Positions 36,970 to 47,190 are shown, counted from the stretch's first letter. The stretch is 64,000 bases of DNA from Allomuricauda sp. (GCA_030148335.1 JASBTQ010000013.1:1-64000), one strand, 5' to 3'. Translations and numbers: made by a program. The notes: generated by a model from the sequence alone, not told the origin.

Positions 36970-39570
36970 ATGAACTTTAATAATTTTACGATAAAATCAC
37001 AGGAAGCCATTCAACGGGCCCAGCAATTGGCCCAGGAATTAGGGCATCAACAAATTGAGAACGAACACCTCTTCAAGGCCATTGCGGAAGTGGACGAAAA
37101 CGTACTTCCCTTCATCTTGAAGAAATTGAACGTGAACGTGAACCTGCTCAACCAAATTTTGGACAAGGAACTCCAAAGTTTTGCCAAAGTATCTGGTGGG
37201 GAGATCATGCTTTCCAGGGAAGCATGGAAAACCGTGAACGAGGCCAGCATCGTTGCAAAAAACATGGGCGACGAGTTTGTTTCCATCGAACACCTTTTGC
37301 TGGCCATATTCAAATCGAAGAGCAAAATAGCGCAGATCTTAAAAGATCAAGGTGTCACGGAAAAAGATTTGGCTGCCTCCATCCAGGAATTGCGCAAAGG
37401 TGGCAAGGTGACCTCGCAAAGTGCCGAGGAGACCTACAACTCCTTGGACAAATACGCAAACAACCTCAATCAAATGGCCGATAACGGCAAATTGGATCCC
37501 GTAATCGGGCGTGATGAAGAAATCCGAAGGGTTTTGCAGATTTTGTCCCGAAGGACCAAGAACAACCCCATGTTGGTCGGTGAGCCCGGTGTGGGTAAGA
37601 CCGCCATTGCCGAAGGCTTGGCCCACCGAATTGTACAAGGTGACGTGCCTGAAAACTTGAAGGACAAGATCATTTACTCCCTGGACATGGGTGCATTGAT
37701 CGCCGGGGCCAAATACAAAGGGGAGTTTGAGGAGCGGTTAAAGGCCGTCATCAAAGAAGTCACCTCATCCGATGGCAACATTGTGCTCTTTATTGACGAG
37801 ATCCATACGTTGGTGGGTGCCGGGGGCGGACAAGGCGCCATGGACGCCGCCAACATCTTGAAACCTGCTTTGGCCAGAGGGGAATTAAGAGCCATTGGAG
37901 CGACCACACTGGACGAGTACCAAAAATATTTTGAAAAGGACAAGGCCCTGGAGCGTAGGTTCCAAAAAGTAATGGTGGACGAGCCCGATACCGAGAGCGC
38001 CATCTCCATTCTTAGGGGCATCAAGGAAAAATATGAGAGCCATCACAAAGTCCGAATCAAAGATGAGGCGGTGATCGGTGCCGTGGAACTTTCCCAACGC
38101 TACATCACCAACCGTTTCTTGCCCGATAAAGCCATCGACCTTATGGACGAAGCTGCATCCAAACTTCGCATGGAAATCAATTCCAAGCCCGAAGAACTGG
38201 ATGTGCTGGATAGAAAGATCATGCAGTTGGAGATTGAGATAGAGGCCATCAAAAGGGAAAACGACAAGGCAAAATTGCAGACCCTGAACTTGGATCTCGC
38301 CAATTTGAAGGAAGACCGCAACGAAATCTTTGCGAAATGGGAAAGTGAAAAAACAGTGGTGGACAATATCCAAAAGACCAAAGAGGACATTGAAAACTAC
38401 AAATTGGAAGCCGAACGTGCCGAACGAAATGGGGACTATGGAAAAGTGGCCGAGTTGCGGTATGGAAAGATAAAGGAAGCCCAAGAGAAACTGGAAAAAC
38501 TACAGGATGAACTTGCAAGCCAACAGACCGCCGGAACCTTGATCAAGGAAGAGGTCACTTACGAGGACATTGCCGAGGTAGTGGCCAAATGGACAGGTAT
38601 CCCCGTGACCAAGATGATGCAGAGCGAACGCGAAAAACTCCTGAAACTGGAAGATGTGCTCCACAAGCGTGTGGTGGGCCAAGACGAAGCCATCATTGCC
38701 GTTTCGGACGCCATACGAAGAAGCAGGGCCGGATTGCAGGATTCCAAAAAACCCATTGGTTCCTTCCTTTTCTTGGGAACCACCGGGGTCGGTAAGACCG
38801 AATTGGCCAAAACGCTCGCGGCCTATCTGTTCGATGACGAGAACGCCATGACGCGGATAGACATGAGCGAATACCAAGAACGCCACTCCGTGAGCCGTCT
38901 GGTAGGTGCGCCTCCGGGGTATGTGGGCTATGACGAAGGAGGTCAGTTGACTGAGGCCGTGCGAAGAAAGCCCTACTCCGTCATCTTGTTGGATGAAATT
39001 GAAAAAGCACACCCAGATACCTTCAACATCCTGCTTCAGGTTTTGGATGAAGGTAGATTGACCGACAACAAAGGCCGAGTGGCGGATTTCAAGAACTCCA
39101 TCATCATCATGACGAGCAATATGGGCAGTCACATTATCCAAGAGAAGTTTGAAAATGCCGTAGACTTGGAAAGTGCTTCGGAAGCCGCAAGAATTGAAGT
39201 GATGGGATTGTTGAAACAAAGCATTCGCCCAGAATTCTTGAACCGGATTGACGATATCATCATGTTCGCACCCTTGAACAAGTCGGACATCAAGGATATT
39301 GTGAGGCTGCAATTGGACGGTCTGAAGAAAATGTTGGACAAGCAGCACATTACGTTGGATGCGACCGAAGAAGCCATTGATTATCTTGCCAAAAAAGGAT
39401 TCGATCCCCAATACGGTGCCAGACCCGTAAAGCGGTTGATCCAGAAAGAAGTGCTGAACAACCTTTCCAAGGAACTGCTTGCCGGTAAAATAACGGCCGA
39501 CAGTATTGTACTCTTGGACAGTTTTGACGATCAGTTGGTGTTCCGAAACCAAAATGAGTTGGTGGAATAA
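36970..39570 (+). CDS. clpB: ATP-dependent disaggregase ClpB
   Basis: Hexameric AAA+ chaperone that pulls proteins out of aggregates together with DnaK. 866 residues: N domain with two Clp repeats (1-150), AAA1 with [13 protein letters not shown] (about 202), the long middle coiled coil (about 400-520) that binds DnaK, AAA2 with [13 protein letters not shown] (about 602), and the C-terminal D2-small domain. The middle domain marks it as ClpB and not ClpA or ClpC. It is monocistronic, with a strong terminator. Confidence 0.98.
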   Translation: MNFNNFTIKSQEAIQRAQQLAQELGHQQIENEHLFKAIAEVDENVLPFILKKLNVNVNLLNQILDKELQSFAKVSGGEIMLSREAWKTVNEASIVAKNMGDEFVSIEHLLLAIFKSKSKIAQILKDQGVTEKDLAASIQELRKGGKVTSQSAEETYNSLDKYANNLNQMADNGKLDPVIGRDEEIRRVLQILSRRTKNNPMLVGEPGVGKTAIAEGLAHRIVQGDVPENLKDKIIYSLDMGALIAGAKYKGEFEERLKAVIKEVTSSDGNIVLFIDEIHTLVGAGGGQGAMDAANILKPALARGELRAIGATTLDEYQKYFEKDKALERRFQKVMVDEPDTESAISILRGIKEKYESHHKVRIKDEAVIGAVELSQRYITNRFLPDKAIDLMDEAASKLRMEINSKPEELDVLDRKIMQLEIEIEAIKRENDKAKLQTLNLDLANLKEDRNEIFAKWESEKTVVDNIQKTKEDIENYKLEAERAERNGDYGKVAELRYGKIKEAQEKLEKLQDELASQQTAGTLIKEEVTYEDIAEVVAKWTGIPVTKMMQSEREKLLKLEDVLHKRVVGQDEAIIAVSDAIRRSRAGLQDSKKPIGSFLFLGTTGVGKTELAKTLAAYLFDDENAMTRIDMSEYQERHSVSRLVGAPPGYVGYDEGGQLTEAVRRKPYSVILLDEIEKAHPDTFNILLQVLDEGRLTDNKGRVADFKNSIIIMTSNMGSHIIQEKFENAVDLESASEAARIEVMGLLKQSIRPEFLNRIDDIIMFAPLNKSDIKDIVRLQLDGLKKMLDKQHITLDATEEAIDYLAKKGFDPQYGARPVKRLIQKEVLNNLSKELLAGKITADSIVLLDSFDDQLVFRNQNELVE

Positions 39571-39592
39571 TTCTCTCCATCATCCACACAAT

Positions 39593-39626
39593 AAAACCTT
39601 CCCCATTGGCTTGGGGAAGGTTTTTT
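39593..39626 (+). terminator. clpB terminator
   Basis: AAAACCTTCCCC / GGGGAAGGTTTT stem of 12 bp, eight-base loop, T tract. Confidence 0.92.
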
Positions 39627-39722
39627 ATTTGTCACATTTTGAAACATGTTGTTTGAAATCCAAAACGATCGGGATGCATTTCATTTAAATCCTTATTTTA
39701 GCTTCAAACACATTTCCTAAAT

Positions 39723-41036
39723 ATGCCACTCCTCATTGCCGTCTTGGGCATCCTACTGCTCTTTCTTTTGATTGCCAAATTCAAGTTGAATGCCTTTCTG
39801 TCCTTTATCATTGTATGCCTTTTTGTTGGGGTCTTTCAAGGGATGGAGCTCGGAAGCCTGGTATCGTCCATCCAACGCGGCATCGGGAACACCTTGGGCT
39901 TTTTGGTATTGATATTGGGGCTTGGTGCGATGCTGGGCAAACTGGTCGCCGATAGTGGGGCCGCCCAACAGATCACCACCCAACTGGTGGCCAAATTCGG
40001 CATAAAACATGTGCAGTGGGCCATGGTGGTCACAGGTTTCATTGTGGGCATTCCCATGTTCTATTCGGTCGGTTTCGTGATCCTGATACCTTTGGTATTT
40101 ACCGTTGCCATTTCTACAGGACTGCCCCTGCTCTATGTGGGATTGCCCATGCTCACCTCGCTTTCGGTGACCCACGGCTACCTCCCGCCCCATCCCGCAC
40201 CCACGGCCATTGCAGCCATGTTCAATGCGGATATAGGGAAAACTTTGCTATATGGGCTCATCATTGCGGTTCCCGCCATTATTGTGGCCGGCCCCCTTTT
40301 CGCCCGTACCATCAAAAAAGTGGAGGCCAAACCCTTAAAGGAATTTTACAACCCCAATATCATCCCGAATGAAGAATTGCCATCGACCTTTACCAGTATT
40401 TTTACTGCTTTATCACCAATATTACTGATCGGCATCGCCATCGCCGCGGAACAATTTCTGGAAGAAGGCAAGCTCCGGGAAGTGCTCATGTTCATTGGAA
40501 ATCCAGTGATTGCTTTGTTGATTTCCGTATTGCTTGCCATTTACACCTTGGGGCTTTCCAAAGGCAAGTCCATGTCCACCATCATGGCTTCTGTTTCGGC
40601 GTCCGTGTCCAGCATCACCATGATCTTATTGATCATTGCAGGCGCAGGGGCATTGAAAGAAGTGTTGATCGACAGCCATGTGAGCGATTACATCGCCGAT
40701 AGCCTAAGAGGATCTAGCATATCTCCCTTGGTCCTGGCCTGGGTCATCGCCACTGCCATCCGGGTCAGTGTGGGGTCCGCCACCGTTGCAGGTTTGACCG
40801 CCGCCGGAATAGTGCTCCCCTTGGCCTCTGGTACCGGCACAAGCCCCGAATTGATGGTCCTTGCCATAGGCTCTGGCAGCTTGATGCTTTCCCATGTCAA
40901 CGATACCGGCTTCTGGATGTTCAAGGAATATTTCAATCTTTCGGTAAAGGAAACCCTGTCCACTTGGACCGTTATGGAAACCTTGGTCGGCATTATGGGG
41001 CTTATCGGGGTTTTGGTTTTAAATACAATCATCTAA
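39723..41036 (+). CDS. GntP-family permease
   Basis: 437-residue inner-membrane transporter with about 12 hydrophobic helices and the GntP signatures GLGAMLGKLVADSGAA and HPAPTAIAAMF. The family moves gluconate and related acids, and also D-serine (DsdX). A gluconokinase gene is 12 kb away and not linked. The genes that follow directly, RidA and an M19 dipeptidase, point instead to uptake of a D-amino acid or hydroxy acid; this is inference. Confidence 0.9.
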   Translation: MPLLIAVLGILLLFLLIAKFKLNAFLSFIIVCLFVGVFQGMELGSLVSSIQRGIGNTLGFLVLILGLGAMLGKLVADSGAAQQITTQLVAKFGIKHVQWAMVVTGFIVGIPMFYSVGFVILIPLVFTVAISTGLPLLYVGLPMLTSLSVTHGYLPPHPAPTAIAAMFNADIGKTLLYGLIIAVPAIIVAGPLFARTIKKVEAKPLKEFYNPNIIPNEELPSTFTSIFTALSPILLIGIAIAAEQFLEEGKLREVLMFIGNPVIALLISVLLAIYTLGLSKGKSMSTIMASVSASVSSITMILLIIAGAGALKEVLIDSHVSDYIADSLRGSSISPLVLAWVIATAIRVSVGSATVAGLTAAGIVLPLASGTGTSPELMVLAIGSGSLMLSHVNDTGFWMFKEYFNLSVKETLSTWTVMETLVGIMGLIGVLVLNTII

Positions 41037-41040
41037 ACAT

Positions 41041-41508
41041 ATGAACAGTACACCTTCTAAACGAGTTGAGGAATTGAATCTTCAACTCCCACCTGCCCCA
41101 CCACCTGCCGGGGTATATAGACCCATTTTGGTCGTCGATAATTTTTTATATGTATCCGGACAAGGCCCTGTCAATCTTGATGGTTCCCTAATGATAGGTC
41201 GTGCAGGGGACGATCTGGATGCCGACCAGGCCAAATTGGCGGCCAGACAGGTTGGATTGACCATGTTATCCACCATCATCACCCATTTTGGAAGCTTGGA
41301 CCGCATCAAAAGGGTCGTAAAAGTGCTGGGGATGGTCAACTCCACCCCAGATTTTGGGAAACAACCCTATGTCGTCAATGGATTCAGTGAATTGATGGCC
41401 GATGTTTTTGGAAAGGAAAACGGTATTGGCGTGCGGAGTGCCGTGGGGATGATGCTTCCCGGCAACATTCCCGTGGAGGTCGAGGCCATGTTCGAACTTC
41501 ATCCATAG
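41041..41508 (+). CDS. RidA/YjgF-family enamine/imine deaminase
   Basis: 155 residues, one RidA domain with the long N-terminal form. The substrate-binding Arg is in GIGVRSAVGMMLPGNIPVEV, and VSGQGPV is the start of the core. RidA proteins hydrolyse reactive enamine intermediates made by PLP enzymes. It starts five bases after the permease stop and is followed within four bases by the dipeptidase, so the three form one operon. Confidence 0.9.
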   Translation: MNSTPSKRVEELNLQLPPAPPPAGVYRPILVVDNFLYVSGQGPVNLDGSLMIGRAGDDLDADQAKLAARQVGLTMLSTIITHFGSLDRIKRVVKVLGMVNSTPDFGKQPYVVNGFSELMADVFGKENGIGVRSAVGMMLPGNIPVEVEAMFELHP

Positions 41509-41512
41509 CCCC

Positions 41513-42577
41513 ATGTTCATATTTGATGTGCACTTGGACCTCTCCATGAACGCCATGGAGTGGAACCGCGACCTAAGGCTCCCCGTTTCTGAAATACGGG
41601 AGCGGGAAAAGGGAATGACGGACAAACCCGATCGTGGCAACAATACGGTCTCCTTTCCTGCCATGCGGGAAGGAAATGTAGGTCTTTGTGTGGCCACACA
41701 GATTGCCCGTTACGTAAAGAAAAGCAACCCACTTCCCGGCTGGCATTCCCAACACCAAGCCTGGGCCCAGACCCAAGGACAGTTGGCATGGTACAAAGCC
41801 ATGGAAAATGAAGGGGAAATGGTCCAAATCACCGATTTGGAGGGTCTGGACAATCATTTACAACTTTGGGAAAGCGAACAAGAGCATAAACCCATAGGAT
41901 ATATTCTGAGCCTGGAAGGGGCTGATTCCATTGTGGATATGGGCTATTTGGAAAAATCGCATGAAACTGGTCTGAGGGCCATCGGTCCGGCACATTATGG
42001 TCCCGGAATCTATGCTCATGGTACGGATTCCGTTGGGGGCATTGGGGCAAAGGGAAGGGAACTCTTGAAAAAAATAGAGGAACTCAATCTCATTTTGGAT
42101 GCCACGCATTTGTGCGATATGAGTTTTTGGGAAACCATGACCGCCTACAATGGCCCGGTCTGGGCAAGTCATAGTCTTTGTCGGAAGTTTGTGGACCACA
42201 ACCGACAGTTTACGGACGAACAACTCAAGGAACTGATCCAGAGGGAAGCTGTGATCGGGATGGTGCTGGATGCCTGGATGATGGTCCCCAATTGGGTGCG
42301 GGGGAAATCAGACCCAAAAGCCATGGGAGTGTCACTCGAAATCATGGTGGACAACATAGACCACATCTGTCAGTTGGCCGGGAATACGAATCACGTAGGT
42401 ATTGGCACCGATTTGGACGGTGGCTTCGGAACAGAACAGGGGCCCTATGATGTCGATACGATTGCCGATCTGCAAAAAATCCCCGAACTGTTGTCCCAAA
42501 GAGGATATACGGCAGCTGATATTGAAAAAATCACCAGCCAGAATTACCTCAATTTCCTGAGAAAGGTCTGGAAATGA
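41513..42577 (+). CDS. Membrane dipeptidase family (peptidase M19)
   Basis: 354-residue zinc amidohydrolase of the renal dipeptidase family. Metal ligands are visible as HLD in DVHLDLS, the bridging Glu in LSLEGAD, His in DATHLCD and WASHS, and Asp in GIGTDLDGGFG. No signal peptide, so it is cytoplasmic. M19 members cleave L-D dipeptides or act on D-amino acid derivatives, in line with the RidA and GntP genes in front. Confidence 0.92.
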   Translation: MFIFDVHLDLSMNAMEWNRDLRLPVSEIREREKGMTDKPDRGNNTVSFPAMREGNVGLCVATQIARYVKKSNPLPGWHSQHQAWAQTQGQLAWYKAMENEGEMVQITDLEGLDNHLQLWESEQEHKPIGYILSLEGADSIVDMGYLEKSHETGLRAIGPAHYGPGIYAHGTDSVGGIGAKGRELLKKIEELNLILDATHLCDMSFWETMTAYNGPVWASHSLCRKFVDHNRQFTDEQLKELIQREAVIGMVLDAWMMVPNWVRGKSDPKAMGVSLEIMVDNIDHICQLAGNTNHVGIGTDLDGGFGTEQGPYDVDTIADLQKIPELLSQRGYTAADIEKITSQNYLNFLRKVWK

Positions 42578-42632
42578 TGGTGGCATAGCCGTCAAAATCC
42601 CTATCATTTCATTTTTGAAGCAAGTAAAGCGG

Positions 42633-42685
42633 TTTAACACTGTTAAAATAATGGCTTTTAAGCCGCTATAATACCAAACAGTATT
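42633..42685 (+). promoter_or_regulatory. Two candidate TetR operators
   Basis: TTTAACA-C-TGTTAAA (42633-42647, perfect) and AATAC-N6-GTATT (42670-42685). Both lie upstream of a -7-like TATCTTCG (42695-42702), where a repressor would cover the -33 region. Confidence 0.5.
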
Positions 42686-42728
42686 GTTTTTTTATATCTT
42701 CGTTTTACCCGAACCAACCTATACCACC

Positions 42729-43325
42729 ATGTCCAAAAAAGCAGAACGTACCACCGCCTATATCATTGAGACGGTAGCCCCAATCTTCAACAAACACGGA
42801 TATATTGGAACTAGCATGAGCGACCTCACCGAGGCCACAGGTCTCACCAAAGGTGCCATTTATGGCAATTTTGAGAACAAGGAAGCCCTTGCCCTCTCCG
42901 CTTTTGAATACAATCGGAACCAATTGCTAAGTGCCCTAGACGAACAATTGGACGCAGAAGACGATTCCTTGGGAAAGTTGTTTTCCCTTATCAATTTCTA
43001 TAAACAATACGATGTCTTCACCCTCCCGATGGGTGGATGCACCATTCTGAACGTCGGGGTTGACGCACAGGGCAACAACACCCTTTTGGCTGCCGCGGTA
43101 AAGGAAACCGTCAAGGACATCGAAGGAAAAATAGCCTTGGTGTTGGAAAATGGGGCCAAACAGAACGAATTGTACCTTCCTGTGCCCCCATTACAGTTTG
43201 CCAAACAGTTGTTCACCATGATCCAAGGGGCCGTTGCGATGAGCACCATTACCCGCGACCGCAAATATCTCATCAATACGCTTACCTATCTGGAACATTT
43301 GGTGCGAAAGGAAATTAAGAAGTAG
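42729..43325 (+). CDS. TetR/AcrR-family transcription regulator
   Basis: 198 residues from ATG 42729. N-terminal TetR HTH (about 8-55: FNKHGYIGTSMSDLTEATGLTKGAIYGNFENKE region) and a helical ligand-binding domain of the C-terminal YjdC/TetR_C type. Palindromes directly upstream suggest autoregulation. The target may be the preceding permease operon or itself; no efflux gene is adjacent. The frame is open upstream to 42684 but that start lies inside the operator. Confidence 0.92.
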   Translation: MSKKAERTTAYIIETVAPIFNKHGYIGTSMSDLTEATGLTKGAIYGNFENKEALALSAFEYNRNQLLSALDEQLDAEDDSLGKLFSLINFYKQYDVFTLPMGGCTILNVGVDAQGNNTLLAAAVKETVKDIEGKIALVLENGAKQNELYLPVPPLQFAKQLFTMIQGAVAMSTITRDRKYLINTLTYLEHLVRKEIKK

Positions 43326-43465
43326 ATTCTTCATCCTGCTTCTCGATTCCATATCCCACATAGTATCTCCCCCAAACCAAAAGCCATGCATACGATAAAA
43401 TGAAAATTAAACGTTACTTTTAAATCAAATAAACAAAAACTTCGGGGAACTCTTAGATCAGAACT

Positions 43466-43987
43466 ATGCGAACCATCAAACCTCTAATTGCCCTTGCCAT
43501 TTTAATGGTCGGAAGTATCAGTTGCAAAAAAGATGCAAAAAATATTGAACCCATTGTCTCCACATTTTATTTTATCCGACATGCCGAAAAGGACAGGACC
43601 GACCCCGAAAACCCTGATCCCGAACTGAACCAGGACGGACTCAACAGGGCCATCAGATGGGCAGAGGTCTTTGATCCCATTCCCTTGGATGTGATCTACT
43701 CCACCAATTACGAACGGACTTCAATGACGGCCGCCCCTACATCGGTCAAGAAAAACATCGATGTGAAATATTACGACCCCAATGCTGTGGACATTGAGGA
43801 GTTCAAACTGGTGAATGAAGGAAAAAATGTGCTGGTCGTGGGCCATAGCAATACCATACCTGCTTTCGTGAACCGCATGATCGATCTGGAAAAATATGAA
43901 GATATGGACGACAATGACAACAGCAGTTTGTTCATTGTCCGTATCATTGACGGTGTCCCGACCGACATCCGCTTGAAAATGGACTAA
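43466..43987 (+). CDS. Histidine phosphatase (phosphoglycerate-mutase-like) lipoprotein
   Basis: 173 residues. Lipobox GSISCKK, then a small PGM/SixA-type domain with FYFIRHAEKDRTD (phospho-acceptor His), TNYERTSMTA and the second catalytic His in VVGHSNTIPAF. It is exported and lipid anchored, which is unusual for the superfamily in general but common in this phylum; the substrate is unknown. Its stop overlaps that of the convergent DUF6503 gene (CTAA). Confidence 0.88.
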   Translation: MRTIKPLIALAILMVGSISCKKDAKNIEPIVSTFYFIRHAEKDRTDPENPDPELNQDGLNRAIRWAEVFDPIPLDVIYSTNYERTSMTAAPTSVKKNIDVKYYDPNAVDIEEFKLVNEGKNVLVVGHSNTIPAFVNRMIDLEKYEDMDDNDNSSLFIVRIIDGVPTDIRLKMD

Positions 43988-44727
43988 TCGTTCCGCACTT
44001 CGATGTCCGTTATCTCTATTTTGGACAAAAGTTCCAATTCCCCTTTGTCATATAGCTTTCCTATTTCCAAAATATCGGAGTCCTTGCTCTTGGGCTTATA
44101 ATTTTCATAATCCACAAAACGGATACCGTCCACGTAGCGTTCATTGTACGCTTTTCTGAAGCGTTGTCCACCTCCATCCACATGAAAGTCATAGGCCAAG
44201 TAATCTGGTTTAAAACTTTCTGTATCAAACCAATACAAATAGGTGTCCTCAAAATCGTCACCGCCGCCTTGTTGGTCAAAGGTCACTTTTATTTTATAGT
44301 ACTCCTTTCCGCCGATGGATTCCTTCCCCAGTAATTCCTTGTTCACGGCCGTATCGTTCAACCCGAAGGGCAAGCGCACAAAATAATGGACGGAATTGAT
44401 GGAATTGGCATATCTGACAGCCATGGAATCGGGCACCGCCACCAAGGAATCGTTCATATATCTTTCAAAACCAGTCTCCTTTTTCACATCGGTGATGGTC
44501 ATCGAATCCAATCGGGAAATCCGTTCGAACACCCGCTTTCCGTTCTCATTTCTGGACACATATTCCTTGTCCCTGAACAGAAAGGAGGTACCATGATTGT
44601 TATGACGCGCGCCACCGCTGGCGGCAATCGACTTATCCACAATCTCTTGGGCGGCAGGCTCTTCTTTGGGGGTTTCTTTGCAGGCAAGGAATAGCAATAC
44701 GAGGAGGGGGAGTAAAATTCTTTTCAT
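43984..44727 (-). CDS. DUF6503-family lipoprotein
   Basis: 247 residues with a signal peptide and lipobox LFLACKE. The mature beta-rich domain resembles LolA/LolB-type shells (half-barrel with strands such as YLYWFDTESFKPDYLAYDF), and I recall the family as DUF6503 from the GGARHNNHGTSFLFRDKEY text. Function unknown. It is divergent from smpB. Confidence 0.82.
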   Translation of the reverse strand: MKRILLPLLVLLFLACKETPKEEPAAQEIVDKSIAASGGARHNNHGTSFLFRDKEYVSRNENGKRVFERISRLDSMTITDVKKETGFERYMNDSLVAVPDSMAVRYANSINSVHYFVRLPFGLNDTAVNKELLGKESIGGKEYYKIKVTFDQQGGGDDFEDTYLYWFDTESFKPDYLAYDFHVDGGGQRFRKAYNERYVDGIRFVDYENYKPKSKDSDILEIGKLYDKGELELLSKIEITDIEVRND

Positions 44728-44793
44728 GGATCATGTTTGGTGAATAATCGTAAAATCTAATGCAACATTACAATTTTCTTGGCCAAGAGTTTA

Positions 44794-44801
44794 TATTTTT
44801 G
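44794..44801 (+). promoter_or_regulatory. -7 element TATTTTTG of smpB
   Basis: Exact TAnnTTTG ending seven bases before the smpB ATG. Transcription would begin at or next to the start codon. Confidence 0.55.
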
Positions 44802-44807
44802 CGCTCA

Positions 44808-45269
44808 ATGCAGAAAAACATCAACATAAAGAACAAGAGGGCCCGGTTCGATTTTGAAATCTTGGACACCTATACCGCTGGAATTGTTTTGGGAGGTACC
44901 GAGATAAAATCCATCCGGTTGGGAAAGGCCAACCTGTCACAGAGCTTTTGCGAGTTCAATGACAAGGGAGAACTTTTTGTGGTGAACATGCAGGTGGACG
45001 AATACAGTCATGGCAGCTATTACAACCACAAACCCAAGGCCGAACGTAAGCTGCTTCTCAACAAAAGGGAACTGAAAAAACTGCGGAAAGAAGTCACCAC
45101 CACGGGGCTCACCATTATCCCCCTCAATCTTTTCATCAATGACCGGGGGTTGGCCAAGGTGAACATAGGACTTGCCAAAGGGAAAAAACTCTACGACAAA
45201 AGGGAGACCATAAAAGATCGTGACACCAAACGCAATCTGGATCGTGTGAAAAAGAGCTTCAACGACTGA
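44808..45269 (+). CDS. smpB: SsrA-binding protein SmpB
   Basis: 153-residue RNA-binding protein of trans-translation. It brings tmRNA to stalled ribosomes. It has [18 protein letters not shown] at the start, [25 protein letters not shown] and a basic C-terminal tail ([16 protein letters not shown]). The start is ATG 44808; the upstream open frame to 44760 crosses the promoter. The promoter position predicts a leaderless or nearly leaderless mRNA. No tmRNA gene is in the window. Confidence 0.96.
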   Translation: MQKNINIKNKRARFDFEILDTYTAGIVLGGTEIKSIRLGKANLSQSFCEFNDKGELFVVNMQVDEYSHGSYYNHKPKAERKLLLNKRELKKLRKEVTTTGLTIIPLNLFINDRGLAKVNIGLAKGKKLYDKRETIKDRDTKRNLDRVKKSFND

Positions 45270-45432
45270 TCGGTTACTTGGCTATGCAGTTATTTGGTTA
45301 CTGGGTTATTGAGTTATTGGAATTTGGTGCTTTATGTTTGTTGCTTGATTCTTGAACCTGCTTGTTGAGTTCTTTATTCTTTGTTCTATTTTCTTAAACT
45401 TGAACTTGACACTTGCACTTGCTCTTAAAAAT
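45270..45432. repeat. Repeat-derived intergenic spacer, copy C
   Basis: Low-complexity direct repeats of GGTTACTTGG/GGTTATTGAG type and ACTTGA units. It holds GTTATTGAGTTATT (45305-45318) and TTGAACTTG (45400-45408), both also found inverted in spacer A at 11047-11137. Confidence 0.6.
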
Positions 45433-46074
45433 TCAATTCTTGTCCTCGAGCAAGGGTACGAACCTAAAGGCCCCCAACTCCTGCTTTTGGAACTCCTTCT
45501 CGGACTTTCGCACAAAAAGGGTCATGACCTGCTCATCCACCCCCACAGGAATCACCAATCGTCCCCCTACTTTCAACTGAGACATCAAAGGCTTGGGCAC
45601 CTCGGGAGCACCGGCCGTCACAATAATACTGTCAAATGGGGCTTCTTCAGGCAGACCTTTGTAACCGTCGCCAAAAATTAATTTCTTAGGTCGATAATTC
45701 ATCTTATTGAAGAACAGTCGCGTCTTTTTGAACAGTTCCTGTTGGCGTTCAATGGTATATACCTTAGCCTTCAAATCCAACAGAACGGCAGTTTGATAGC
45801 CGCTCCCCGTCCCTATCTCCAACACCTTGTCATTGGGTTTCACTTGGAGCAACTCGGTCTGGAAAGCCACGGTATAGGGCTGGGAAATGGTCTGGTCCGC
45901 ACCAATGGGAAAGGCCTTGTCCTGATACGCATGGTCCTCAAAACCACTGTCCAGGAACAAATGTCGTGGTATGGTCTTTATGGCGTTCAGCACTTTTTTG
46001 TCCGTTATTCCCTTGGCTTCCAACAGTTCCGCCAATTTGTTGCGCATGCCCCTATGCTTGAGCGTATCCTTCAT
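45433..46074 (-). CDS. pcm: Protein-L-isoaspartate O-methyltransferase
   Basis: Repairs isoaspartyl residues using SAM. 213 residues from ATG 46074 (MKDTLKHRGMRNKLAELL), the usual family opening; the frame is open upstream to 46113. SAM motif I is VLEIGTGSGYQTAVL, and QTISQPYTVA with VTAGAPEVP are the other signatures. Divergent from the oxidoreductase gene at 46189. Confidence 0.95.
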   Translation of the reverse strand: MKDTLKHRGMRNKLAELLEAKGITDKKVLNAIKTIPRHLFLDSGFEDHAYQDKAFPIGADQTISQPYTVAFQTELLQVKPNDKVLEIGTGSGYQTAVLLDLKAKVYTIERQQELFKKTRLFFNKMNYRPKKLIFGDGYKGLPEEAPFDSIIVTAGAPEVPKPLMSQLKVGGRLVIPVGVDEQVMTLFVRKSEKEFQKQELGAFRFVPLLEDKN

Positions 46075-46166
46075 GATCTTTGGTCTGGTCCACGAATTTA
46101 AAAAGTTCCCCAATACTTTACCGCCAGTTCGACCCTATTTTTTATGGAAGAGTGGTATCATATCCT

Positions 46167-46174
46167 TATTTTTG
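46167..46174 (+). promoter_or_regulatory. -7 element TATTTTTG
   Basis: Exact TAnnTTTG 14 bases before ATG 46189. It decides that start over the upstream in-frame ATG 46144. Confidence 0.5.
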
Positions 46175-46188
46175 ACAAAAACAGTATT

Positions 46189-47157
46189 ATGCTTAAAGTT
46201 GGTGTCCTCGGTGCGGGGCATTTGGGCAAGATCCACCTCAGACTGCTGAACCAGTCCGAAAAATATGAGCTTGTGGGCTTCTACGATCCCGACGAGATCA
46301 ACGCAAAAAAAGTGGCTGCCGAATTTGGCTACACCCATTTCGAAAATATCAACAACCTGATGGACGCCGTGGATGTGGTGGACATTGTGACCCCCACACT
46401 TTCCCATTACGAATGCGCCAAAAAGGCCATTGGCAAGGGAAAGCACATTTTTATTGAAAAACCCATCACCAACACCTTGGAAGAGGCCCAAGAGCTGCTC
46501 CAACTTTCTGAAAAACACAAGGTAAAGGGACAAGTGGGACATGTGGAACGCTTCAATCCAGCTTTTTTGGCTGTGAAGGACAACATCCAGAACCCCATGT
46601 TCATCGAGACGCACCGCTTGGCGGAATTCAACCCCAGAGGGACCGATGTGCCTGTAGTTTTGGATTTGATGATCCACGATATCGATGTGATTCTCAGCGT
46701 TGTGCCTTCCGAAGTGAAGCAGATCAACGCCAGTGGGGTTTCCGTTATCAGCAACTCGCCTGACATTGCCAATGCCCGTATCGAATTTGAAAATGGTTGT
46801 GTGGCCAACCTTACCTCCAGCCGTATCTCGCTGAAAAACATGCGGAAATCGCGCTTTTTTCAAAAAGACGCCTACATTTCGGTAGATTTTCTGGAGAAAA
46901 AGGTAGAAGTGGTCAAAATGAAGGACGCTCCCGAACAACCTGGTGATTTTGATATGATATTGCAAAATGCAGAAGGGGAGAAAAAACAGATCTATTTTGA
47001 AAATCCAGAAATTGAGGTGAACAATGCCATTTTGGACGAACTGGAAACCTTTGCGGATGCCATAAACAACGACACCACACCTGTTGTGAGCCTGGAACAG
47101 GGAACCAAAGCATTGCAGGTAGCTCTTCAGATCATCGAATCGTTCAAAAAACAATAA
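46189..47157 (+). CDS. Gfo/Idh/MocA-family oxidoreductase
   Basis: 322 residues from ATG 46189. N-terminal Rossmann fold with GVLGAGHLGKIHLRLL, the EKPI motif in FIEKPITNT, and a C-terminal substrate domain with HDIDVILS. NAD(P)-dependent dehydrogenase on a sugar or similar substrate that cannot be specified. It leads a co-directional run that continues to gntK. A half REP-like sequence lies just after it at 47191-47212. Confidence 0.92.
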   Translation: MLKVGVLGAGHLGKIHLRLLNQSEKYELVGFYDPDEINAKKVAAEFGYTHFENINNLMDAVDVVDIVTPTLSHYECAKKAIGKGKHIFIEKPITNTLEEAQELLQLSEKHKVKGQVGHVERFNPAFLAVKDNIQNPMFIETHRLAEFNPRGTDVPVVLDLMIHDIDVILSVVPSEVKQINASGVSVISNSPDIANARIEFENGCVANLTSSRISLKNMRKSRFFQKDAYISVDFLEKKVEVVKMKDAPEQPGDFDMILQNAEGEKKQIYFENPEIEVNNAILDELETFADAINNDTTPVVSLEQGTKALQVALQIIESFKKQ

Positions 47158-47190
47158 GAATAAGCTGTTGTCCCGTCCTTCAACTGCCCC

